Origin: Nonomuraea harbinensis
GTDB taxonomy: Bacteria > Actinomycetota > Actinomycetes > Streptosporangiales > Streptosporangiaceae
Length of the DNA stretch: 64,000 bases
Assembly (NCBI RefSeq): GCF_019396385.1
Contig: NZ_JAHKRN010000016.1
Location: forward strand, 1-64,000
Direction: 5' to 3'
The first letter of the stretch is position 1; each line of letters begins with the position of its first letter. Positions 15,212-21,631 of the stretch are shown one piece after another. The position numbers and the translations under genes are program-made. Below the pieces are notes generated by a model, which was not told where the DNA came from, made no database searches, and was given only the letters and a program-made list of their open reading frames with translations.

Positions 15212-16474
15212 CTAAGGAGCGGCCAGTTTGGCGGTTTCGTCAGGGGCTTCGACGGCCGCCGACAGGTCGGTGCGGAGTGCGTAGCGGATGAAGGTCGCCA
15301 TCACCACCAGGGCGAGCACCGTGGCGAGGACGAACGCCGCGCGCACCCCCCACAGCTCCGCTATCACTCCGGCCAGGGCCGCGCCCGGGGGAAGGACGCC
15401 CCAGCTGAGGACGCGTGAGGCCGCGTACACCCGGCCCAGCAGCTCGGGCGGGGAGAGGTTCTGGCGGATGGTGGCCACGAGGATGCGCCAGATGCTCGAC
15501 CCGGCGCCCGCCACCACCGCGCCGGCGGCGACCGCCCAGGCGGGGGCGTCCACGGCGACGGGCAGGACCAGGAGCACGGTGCCGGCGGCGTCGGCGATGA
15601 GCAGGGTGGTCACGCCGAAGCGGCGGCGCAGCGGCTCCACCACGGCCGACGCGACCAGGCCGCCGACCGCCATGGCGGTGAGCAGGAGCCCGTACTGGGT
15701 GGTGGTGAGGCCGAGCGGGCCGGGTGCGACCGCGTGCACGACGAGCAGGGCGGTGGCGGCGGCCCAGACGACGTTCATCACGGCGGTGTAGAGGGTGAGG
15801 GTGCGCACGACCGGCTGGCGCCACAGGTAGCGCAGGCCCGCGACCAGGCCGTCACGGGGCCGGTCGGGGTGGGGCGTGCCGGCGCCGGCCGGTACGGGGG
15901 AGAGCGTCATGACGAGGATGCCCGCGACCGCCAGGACGTAGAGGACGGCGCTGGCGCCGGTGGCCAGGGCGAGGGTGGTCGCGGCCAAAAGGCCGGCGAG
16001 GGGCGGGCCGGCGAGCTGGTTCGTGACGTTGATGGTGGCTTCGACACGGGCGTTGGCGCGACCGCGCGCGGTGGGGGGCACGACTCGCGGGATGGTCGAG
16101 GTCAGCGCCGTGTCGACGAGGGTTTCCGCGACGCCGAGCAGGACGGCCGCGGCGATGATCAGCGGGAGTGAGAGGACTCCCGCGAGGTGGGCGGCGGTCA
16201 GGCCGGCCAGGAGGGCGGCACGGGCCAGATTGACCCCGGTGAGGAGGGCGCGCCGGTCGACGCGGTCGACGATCCAGCCCGCGTGCAGCCCGAACAGCGG
16301 CCAGGCCAGGGTGAGCGCGGTCGTCACGGCCGCCACCCCGCCGGGCGAGGCGCCGACGGCGAGGGCCAGCAGGGGCAGCGCGAACAGGGCCATGCCGTCA
16401 CCGAGGTTCGCGGCGCCGGTGCCGAACCACAGGCCGTTGAACGACCGGCCGAGCGACGCGGGAAGGATGCGCAT
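15212..16474 (-). CDS. MFS transporter (probable drug efflux)
   Basis: A 420-residue permease with about twelve hydrophobic helices. The first helices read LWFGTGAANLGDGMALFALP; the loop-2 motif HAGWIVDRVDRRALL and a second GRVYAASRVLSW loop are typical of the MFS_3 multidrug/macrolide efflux branch. I chose ATG 16474 over GTG 16483 because AGGTGAG lies four to five bases before it. That Shine-Dalgarno is part of one operator-like repeat. The gene is divergent from a CGNR regulator, which suggests that a toxic ligand releases the regulator and switches on the pump. Confidence 0.88.
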   Translation of the reverse strand: MRILPASLGRSFNGLWFGTGAANLGDGMALFALPLLALAVGASPGGVAAVTTALTLAWPLFGLHAGWIVDRVDRRALLTGVNLARAALLAGLTAAHLAGVLSLPLIIAAAVLLGVAETLVDTALTSTIPRVVPPTARGRANARVEATINVTNQLAGPPLAGLLAATTLALATGASAVLYVLAVAGILVMTLSPVPAGAGTPHPDRPRDGLVAGLRYLWRQPVVRTLTLYTAVMNVVWAAATALLVVHAVAPGPLGLTTTQYGLLLTAMAVGGLVASAVVEPLRRRFGVTTLLIADAAGTVLLVLPVAVDAPAWAVAAGAVVAGAGSSIWRILVATIRQNLSPPELLGRVYAASRVLSWGVLPPGAALAGVIAELWGVRAAFVLATVLALVVMATFIRYALRTDLSAAVEAPDETAKLAAP

Positions 16475-16477
16475 AGA

Positions 16478-16509
16478 TCTCACCTACTAAATTAGATTGA
16501 ACGGTAAGA
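16478..16509. promoter_or_regulatory. Operator copy 2 of the MFS/CGNR intergenic region
   Basis: A 32-base element with outer arms TCTCACC (16478-16484) and GGTAAGA (16503-16509) separated by 18 bases, the same layout as the copy at 16518-16549; 22 of 32 positions match that copy. It covers the ribosome-binding site of the MFS gene, so a bound regulator would block its transcription or leader. Confidence 0.6.
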
Positions 16510-16517
16510 CTGCGCGG

Positions 16518-16549
16518 TCTCACCTGTCAATCGGGATTGATTGGTGAGA
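16518..16549. promoter_or_regulatory. Operator copy 1 of the MFS/CGNR intergenic region
   Basis: A near-perfect inverted repeat: left arm TCTCACCTGTCAATC, two-base centre, right arm GATTGATTGGTGAGA (13 of 15 positions pair). It ends 10 bases before ATG 16560 of the CGNR gene. The centre-to-centre spacing to copy 2 is 40 bases, close to four helical turns, so both could be bound on one DNA face. Confidence 0.65.
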
Positions 16550-16559
16550 TACTGGAGGC

Positions 16560-17111
16560 ATGACCGCAGTGGAACTGGTCGGGAACGCGCTCTGTCTGGA
16601 CTTCGCCAACACCGTCAACGCCCGCCCCGTCGCCGAGCGGGACTGGCTGGCGACGCCCGAGGAGGCCCTGACCTGGGCAGGCGCCGTCGGCCTGGCCGTC
16701 GAGGACCCGGCCGGGCTGGCGGAGGCTCTGCCCGAGGCGCGGGAGCTGCGGGAGGCCGTCTTCCGGGTGTTCTGGGCGCTCGCCCACGGCGGGCAGCCGC
16801 CCCGGGAGGACCTCGCCGCGCTGATGGCCGCCTACGCCGAGGGATCCGGCCACGCCCGGCTCGACGAGGACGGCGACACCTACCGGCTGCGGTGGGAGGC
16901 CCCCCGTACGGTGCGCGTGCTGCTGTGGGAGGTCGCCGAATCGGCGGTCGAGCTGCTCACCCACGGGCCGTTGGACCGGCTCGGCGCCTGCCCGTCATGC
17001 GTGTGGCTGTTCCTGGACACGAGCAGAAACCGGCGCCGCCGCTGGTGCAGCATGACGACGTGCGGCAGCCGCGACAAGTCCCGCCGCTACTACGCCACCC
17101 ACTCGACGTAG
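16560..17111 (+). CDS. CGNR-type zinc-finger transcriptional regulator
   Basis: A 183-residue regulator. The N-terminal ABATE-like domain opens with GNALCLDFANTVNARP. The C-terminal zinc finger has Cys144, Cys147, Cys163 and Cys168, with the CGNR motif present as CGSR (168-171), followed by DKSRRYYATH. GGAGG precedes ATG 16560. It is divergent from the MFS pump and shares two 32-base operator-like repeats with it, so it most likely represses pump and itself. The ligand is unknown. Its last 22 bases overlap the convergent membrane-protein gene. Confidence 0.88.
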   Translation: MTAVELVGNALCLDFANTVNARPVAERDWLATPEEALTWAGAVGLAVEDPAGLAEALPEARELREAVFRVFWALAHGGQPPREDLAALMAAYAEGSGHARLDEDGDTYRLRWEAPRTVRVLLWEVAESAVELLTHGPLDRLGACPSCVWLFLDTSRNRRRRWCSMTTCGSRDKSRRYYATHST

Positions 17112-18079
17112 CGGCCCGCGGCGTGGGAGCGGATTCTCGTGGCGGCGGTGACGAGCAGGGCGACCGCCGCGACCGCGAAGACGAGGTTCCCGATGAGGTC
17201 GGCCATCGGATCGGTGGGGACGGCCGGAGGCTGCGGGAACCCGTGCCAGGCGTAGGTGAGCACACCGCCCGCCGCCAGCCCGAACCGCTGCCACACACCC
17301 CACCCCGGCTGCCCGGACCAGCGCACGACCAGCACGCAGACGGTGGCGTACAGAGCCAGGTGGATGGCCGTGACCAGCCAGGCGCCGAGCGCGTCCACGT
17401 TCATCACCGGCAGCCAGAACGCGGCGCCGGCCGCCAGCGAGAACGCGAGCACCGCCCAGCCCCCGGGCCCCCGTCCGGACCGGATGGTGCCCGGCGCGGC
17501 GGGGGTGCGGCGGCGCAGGGCGAGGAACACCAGCAGGCCCGCCAGCAGGGCCACGCCCGCGAGCCGCCCGAACCCGGGATCGTACGAGTCCGTCGCGAAC
17601 ACCGCCGAGGCCGCCGCCCCCAGGACGAGCAGCACCCCCGCCACCACCAGGCCCGGCCGGCGCAGCCACGGCTCCGAGGCCCGGGCGGGCACCAGCGACT
17701 CCATGACGGCGATCGGCACGCAGATGCTGCCCACCACGTGGACGCCCAGCACGAACACCGTCCACCAGGCGCTCACCTCCACGCCGGGGATCCAGGCGTA
17801 CGACCGCAGGTCCATCCCCGCGAAGCCGGGGTTGAACAGGGATCGGGTGACCAGCCCTTCCTCGATCAGGCCGTACGCGACGGCGAGCAGCACGATGCCC
17901 GGCCAGCCCACGCCCCGGCGCCTGGCCAGCTCGCGGACGAGCAGCGCGCCGCCCCCGTACAGCGGGGCCAGGGTGATCAGCGCGACCAGCATGGTGACGG
18001 GCAGGTTGCCCAGCAGGAACTCGCCGATGAGCGGCGACAGGAAGAAGAGCCCGAGCGCGGGCGCGACGCGTTTCCTCAT
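17090..18079 (-). CDS. Polytopic membrane protein, likely target of the adjacent two-component system
   Basis: A 329-residue integral membrane protein with about nine to ten hydrophobic helices (LGLFFLSPLIGEFLLGNLPV; VLLAVAYGLIEEGLVTRSLF; VFVLGVHVVGSICVPIAVM). I do not recognise the family. The EEGLVTR segment resembles the CPBP protease motif but the spacing is one residue too long. The gene lies 45 bases after the response-regulator stop. A palindrome also found upstream of the kinase gene sits about 42 bases before its start, so it is probably induced by that system, which would fit a membrane-stress or efflux-helper role. Confidence 0.7.
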   Translation of the reverse strand: MRKRVAPALGLFFLSPLIGEFLLGNLPVTMLVALITLAPLYGGGALLVRELARRRGVGWPGIVLLAVAYGLIEEGLVTRSLFNPGFAGMDLRSYAWIPGVEVSAWWTVFVLGVHVVGSICVPIAVMESLVPARASEPWLRRPGLVVAGVLLVLGAAASAVFATDSYDPGFGRLAGVALLAGLLVFLALRRRTPAAPGTIRSGRGPGGWAVLAFSLAAGAAFWLPVMNVDALGAWLVTAIHLALYATVCVLVVRWSGQPGWGVWQRFGLAAGGVLTYAWHGFPQPPAVPTDPMADLIGNLVFAVAAVALLVTAATRIRSHAAGRYVEWVA

Positions 18080-18115
18080 GTCATCAGCGTCGCGAGAGCG
18101 GCGGGCGGCCGGTAG

Positions 18116-18127
18116 TGACGTTCGTCA
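18116..18127. promoter_or_regulatory. Response-regulator site before the membrane-protein gene
   Basis: Perfect palindrome TGACGTTCGTCA (minus-strand reading TGACGAACGTCA). Its centre is about 42 bases from ATG 18079 and it overlaps the response-regulator stop codon. It is a near-copy of the site at 19880-19891. Confidence 0.65.
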
Positions 18128-18718
18128 GAGCCAGCCCTTGGCCTCCGCGGCGCGTGCCGCCTCGGCCCGGTTGCGGGCGCCGAGCTTGCCGATGGCCGAC
18201 GACAGGTAGTTGCGTACGGTGCCGTCCGACAGGTAGAGACGGCGGGCGATGTCGGCGATCGTGCCGCCTTCGGTGGCGGCGCGCAGCACGTCGCGTTCCC
18301 GGCCGGTGAGGGGGTTGGCGCCTTCGGAGAGGCTGGCGGCGGCCAGCTTCCTGTCGAACACCCGCTCACCTGCGTGCACCCGGCGGATCGCGTCGGCCAG
18401 CTCCCCGGCCCTGGCGTCCTTGACCACGTAACCGGCGACGCCGGCGTCCATGGCGCGCCGCAGGTAACCGGGCCGGCCGAACGTCGTCAGGATGATCACC
18501 CGTACGCCGGTGAGCCCGGCCGCGACGGTGAGGCCGTCGCCGCCGGGCATCTCGATGTCGAGCAGGACGACGTCGGGCCGCGTCGCGGCGACCGCGGCCG
18601 CCACCTCGTCCCCGCGGCCCACCTGGCCGGCGACCTCGATGCCGGGCTCCAGGCCGAGCAACGCCGCCAGCGCCTCCCGTACGAGATGCTGGTCGTCGGC
18701 GAGCAGGATGCGGATCAC
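18125..18718 (-). CDS. LuxR-family response regulator (DesR/LiaR-like)
   Basis: A 197-residue regulator starting at GTG 18718 (AAGGAAG upstream). The receiver has the acidic pair in LLADDQH, phospho-acceptor Asp54 (VVLLDIEMPGGDG), the switch Thr in ILTTFGRPGYL and the Lys in GYVVKDAR. The LuxR HTH contains LTGRERDVLRAATEGGTIAD and LYLSDGTVRNYLSSAIGKLG. The start overlaps the kinase stop by 4 bases (GTGA), so the pair is translationally coupled. Repeated palindromes before the kinase gene and the downstream membrane-protein gene are its likely sites. Confidence 0.92.
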   Translation of the reverse strand: MIRILLADDQHLVREALAALLGLEPGIEVAGQVGRGDEVAAAVAATRPDVVLLDIEMPGGDGLTVAAGLTGVRVIILTTFGRPGYLRRAMDAGVAGYVVKDARAGELADAIRRVHAGERVFDRKLAAASLSEGANPLTGRERDVLRAATEGGTIADIARRLYLSDGTVRNYLSSAIGKLGARNRAEAARAAEAKGWL

Positions 18719-19842
18719 GGGCTTCCTTTCGCCGGCGGCCGGGCCCGGTGAACGGCGTCTTCCCGGGGCGGGCGGGCCGGCAGAGGGACACGGGCGTGCA
18801 GGCGGAAGCCGCCGTGCTCGGCCGGTCCGCCGTGCAGGGTGCCGCCCGCGAGCTCGACCCGTTCGGCGAGCCCGCGCAGCCCGGTGCCGCCGTCGCCGGG
18901 GGCGGAGCCGCGGCCGTCGTCGGTGACCTCGACGTACGCCTCGCCGCCGGCGGTCCCCAGCCCGATGCGGCACCGGCGGGCGCGGCTGTGCCGGACCACG
19001 TTCGTCGCGCCCTCCCGCACCACCCACGCCAGCACCGGCTCCACCTCCGCGGGGACCGGCTCGGCGGACACCTCCACGGGCACGCCGGCGGCGGCGAGCG
19101 CCCGCCGCGCCCCGTCGAGTTCGTCCGGCAGCGACAGCTCCCGGTAGCCGGCGATCGCGTCGCGCACGTCCGACAGCGCCTGACGGGACAGGTCCTCGAC
19201 GTCCCCGATCTCCGCAGCCGCCCGTGGAGGGTCCGCCGTGAGGAGTTTGCCCGCGAGCTGGCTCTTCAAGGTCATCACCGCCAGGCTGTGGCCGAGGATG
19301 TCGTGCATGTCGCGGGCGAAGCGCAGCCGCTCGTTGTCCACGGCCAGCCGCTCCACCTCGGCGTTCGCCCGGGACAGGGCACGGTTCGCGGCGGTCAGCG
19401 CGAGGAAGGCGCGCATCGCCCCGGCGAACACCGCCGCCTGAAGCGGGATCCACCAGCTGTCCGAGAGCGGCGCGCCCAGCAGCGGCAGCGCCAGCGCGAC
19501 GCCTCCGACGGTCAGCGCGGCCCCGGCCGGCATGACCCGCGCGGGCAGGGCCGCCGACAGCGCCGTGACCAGGAAGAAGGAGGCGGCGAACACCCACAGC
19601 TCGCCCAGCGCCGGCGCCAGTCCGGCCGCGGCCGCGTACAGGAGGACGAGCGCGTACGGGGTCGCGTTCCCGTGCGGACGGTCCAGGGCCGTCCACACGA
19701 CCCGGAGGTAGAGCGCGGCGAAGCAGACCAGCCCCGCTGCCACGAGCGCCACTTCGGCGGCGGACGGCGAGCGGGACAGGAAGCCGGGGAGCGGCCATAC
19801 CAGGACGGCGAGGTAGACGGAGGTCCAGAGCCGGCCCTTCAT
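18715..19842 (-). CDS. DesK-like sensor histidine kinase
   Basis: A 375-residue kinase from ATG 19842 (AGGGTG upstream). Five to six membrane helices fill residues 8-150 with minimal outside loops, as in membrane-sensing DesK/LiaS kinases. A short coiled coil (NRALSRANAEVERLAVDNER) leads to the HisKA_3 motif RFARDMHDILGHSLAVM (His180). The HATPase has the N-box ATNVVRHSRARR, the G1 box DDGRGSAPG and GTGLRGLAERV. It is coupled by a 4-base overlap to its response regulator. A palindrome 43 bases upstream suggests autoregulation. Confidence 0.92.
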   Translation of the reverse strand: MKGRLWTSVYLAVLVWPLPGFLSRSPSAAEVALVAAGLVCFAALYLRVVWTALDRPHGNATPYALVLLYAAAAGLAPALGELWVFAASFFLVTALSAALPARVMPAGAALTVGGVALALPLLGAPLSDSWWIPLQAAVFAGAMRAFLALTAANRALSRANAEVERLAVDNERLRFARDMHDILGHSLAVMTLKSQLAGKLLTADPPRAAAEIGDVEDLSRQALSDVRDAIAGYRELSLPDELDGARRALAAAGVPVEVSAEPVPAEVEPVLAWVVREGATNVVRHSRARRCRIGLGTAGGEAYVEVTDDGRGSAPGDGGTGLRGLAERVELAGGTLHGGPAEHGGFRLHARVPLPARPPREDAVHRARPPAKGSP

Positions 19843-19879
19843 GCCGATCACCCTAACCGGGGGACTCCCGGCGCGGACC

Positions 19880-19891
19880 TGACGAATGTCA
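19880..19891. promoter_or_regulatory. Response-regulator site before the DesK-like kinase gene
   Basis: Imperfect palindrome TGACGAATGTCA centred about 43 bases before ATG 19842. It matches the site at 18116-18127 at 11 of 12 positions when that one is read as TGACGAACGTCA. The same sequence and spacing before two genes of the locus argue for a common regulator. Confidence 0.65.
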
Positions 19892-19942
19892 TGGGCTGGG
19901 CGACTTGACCTCAACCCCGGTCGAAGTTCCACACTTGATCGC

Positions 19943-20413
19943 ATGGACAAGGTAATCGACAGCCCGACGGGCTGGGTGGCCGAGCACATCCGCCGCTACG
20001 TGGAGACGGACGGGGAGAGCGGGCACCTGTTCCAGGGGCTGCCCACGCTGCTGCTCACGACCCGGGGCAGGAAGTCGGGGCGGCTGCGCCGCACGGCGCT
20101 GATCTACGGGCAGGACGGCGACCGCTACCTGCTCGTCGCCTCCAACGGCGGCTCCGCGCAGCACCCCGCCTGGTATCTCAACCTGACCGCTGATCCGGAC
20201 GTCACCGTGCAGGTGCGGGCCGACAGGTTCGCCGCCCGCGCCCGCACCGCCACCGAGCAGGAGAAGAAGGAGCTGTGGCCGGGCATGGCCACCGTGTTCC
20301 CGACGTACGACACGTACCAGTCCAGAACGGACCGGGACATCCCGCTGGTGATCCTGGAGCCGTCAGGCGGGGACGAGGCCCTGGACCTCGGCGAGAAGCT
20401 CGAAGGAGCGTAG
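19943..20413 (+). CDS. Nitroreductase family deazaflavin (F420)-dependent oxidoreductase
   Basis: A 156-residue split-barrel protein of the DDN type. Key pieces are LLTTRGRKSGRLRRTALIYG (phosphate/F420-binding strand and basic loop), YLLVASNGGSAQHPAWYLNL (the family hallmark around NGG...PxWYxNL) and EEKKELWPGM-type C-terminal helix followed by YDTYQSRTDRDIPLVIL. Members use reduced cofactor F420 to reduce quinones or nitro compounds. Start ATG 19943 fits family length; a leaderless start is possible. The last 51 bases overlap the convergent LLM gene. Confidence 0.9.
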   Translation: MDKVIDSPTGWVAEHIRRYVETDGESGHLFQGLPTLLLTTRGRKSGRLRRTALIYGQDGDRYLLVASNGGSAQHPAWYLNLTADPDVTVQVRADRFAARARTATEQEKKELWPGMATVFPTYDTYQSRTDRDIPLVILEPSGGDEALDLGEKLEGA

Positions 20414-21352
20414 CCAGGCCTCCCGGTCGGGGGCCGCCGACACCGTGATGAGCTCGTCGGCCCCGACATGCTCGGCGAACCGGCCCAGATACTCCTTGAC
20501 CTCGCCGGGCGTGCCGACGGCCGAGTACTTGGTCATCTGGAGGATCTGCTGCCCGGCGGGCGACTCCAGGATCATGTCCGCCTCTTCGGCGGTGAACTCG
20601 CGCTCGCGGCCCAGCAGGAGGCTCACCCGGTTGCGCTTGGCGGCCAGGAACTGCTCCTCCGCCTTCTCCCTGGTGTCGGCGGTGATCACGTTCACGCCGG
20701 CGATCACGTACGGCTCGGCGAGCTGCGCGGACGGCTTGAACTCGCGCCGGTAGAGCGCGACCGCCTCCTCCAGCGCGGCGGGCGCGAAGTGCGAGGCGAA
20801 CGCGTACGGCAGCCCGAGCATGGCCGCGAGCTGCGCGCCGAACAGCGAGGACCCGAGGATGTACAGCGGCACGTCGGTGCCCTTGCCCGGTGTCGCGTCC
20901 ACGCCCGGGATGCGGGAGTCGCCGGTCAGGTAGCCCTGCAGCTCCAGCACGTCCTGCGGGAAGCTGTCCGCCGAGGAGGGCGTGCGGCGCAGCGCCCGCA
21001 TGGTCTTCTGGTCGCTGCCGGGCGCCCGCCCGAGCCCCAGGTCGATCCGGCCGGGGTGCAGCGTGGCGAGCGTGCCGTACTGCTCGGCGATGGTCAGCGG
21101 GGAGTGGTTGGGCAGCATGACGCCGCCGGCGCCGAGACGGATGGTGCTCGTCCGCGCGGCCACGTGCGCGATCAGCACGCTGGTGGCCGAGGACGCGATC
21201 GAGGGCATGTTGTGGTGCTCGGCATACCAGATGCGCCGGTATCCCCACTGCTCGGCGCGCCGCGCCAGCTCCACGCTGGCGGCGAAACTGTCGGCGGCGG
21301 TCTCTCCCTTGCCGATGTACGCGAGATCGAGAATGGAGAGAGGCAGGGGCAT
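20363..21352 (-). CDS. LLM class flavin-dependent oxidoreductase
   Basis: A 329-residue bacterial-luciferase-like TIM-barrel oxidoreductase. It has LSILDLAYIGKGETAADSF at the start, GYRRIWYAEHHNMPSIA (substrate/flavin His pair), IRLGAGGVMLPNHSPL, and RIDLGLGRAPGSDQ, all standard for the group-1 LLM proteins with FMN as cofactor. I chose ATG 21352 because AAGGAAAGG lies seven bases upstream. It converges with the F420-type nitroreductase, overlapping by 51 bases. Substrate unknown; monooxygenation or F420/FMN-dependent reduction is possible. Confidence 0.9.
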   Translation of the reverse strand: MPLPLSILDLAYIGKGETAADSFAASVELARRAEQWGYRRIWYAEHHNMPSIASSATSVLIAHVAARTSTIRLGAGGVMLPNHSPLTIAEQYGTLATLHPGRIDLGLGRAPGSDQKTMRALRRTPSSADSFPQDVLELQGYLTGDSRIPGVDATPGKGTDVPLYILGSSLFGAQLAAMLGLPYAFASHFAPAALEEAVALYRREFKPSAQLAEPYVIAGVNVITADTREKAEEQFLAAKRNRVSLLLGREREFTAEEADMILESPAGQQILQMTKYSAVGTPGEVKEYLGRFAEHVGADELITVSAAPDREAWLRSFELLAEVQGLVPA

Positions 21353-21472
21353 GGGACGTACCTTTCCTTGAGCGGGTACCAAAAGGTAACCGGTGCCCGG
21401 GTCCCATTATTTCCGGCACACCTCCTCCTGGCCTGGCCGTCTTCTCCCTGGACGCCGGGTAGCATCCGCCAT

Positions 21473-21574
21473 GTGAACCGTCGCATCGTCGCCCTTATGG
21501 TCATCATCGGGATGGTCGGGATGAGTGGGCTCGCCGTGGTCGTCTCGGCCGTGCAGTCGGGCGGTGGGTGGTAA
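21473..21574 (+). CDS. Tiny single-helix membrane protein
   Basis: A 33-residue frame from GTG 21473 to TAA 21574: a basic start (NRR), one membrane helix (IVALMVIIGMVGMSGLAVVV) and a short tail (QSGGGW). Composition and the positive-inside start are what a real small membrane protein shows. No strong ribosome-binding site is present; the upstream ATG at 21471 is directly followed by a stop. It lies alone between the LLM and CehA genes. Function unknown. Confidence 0.5.
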   Translation: MNRRIVALMVIIGMVGMSGLAVVVSAVQSGGGW

Positions 21575-21631
21575 GTACCTGACGGGTCCAGCGTTTCGTG
21601 ACACGATGTCGGTGACTTCGAGGAGTGTCCG

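Noticed and set aside
17090..18079. CPBP/CAAX-type membrane protease
   Set aside because: EEGLVTR has four instead of three residues between EE and R, and the later His motifs are absent.
16541..18115. A 524-codon open frame on the plus strand
   Set aside because: It overlaps the CGNR and membrane-protein genes in a wrong frame; the translation is Arg/Pro/Gly-rich without domains.
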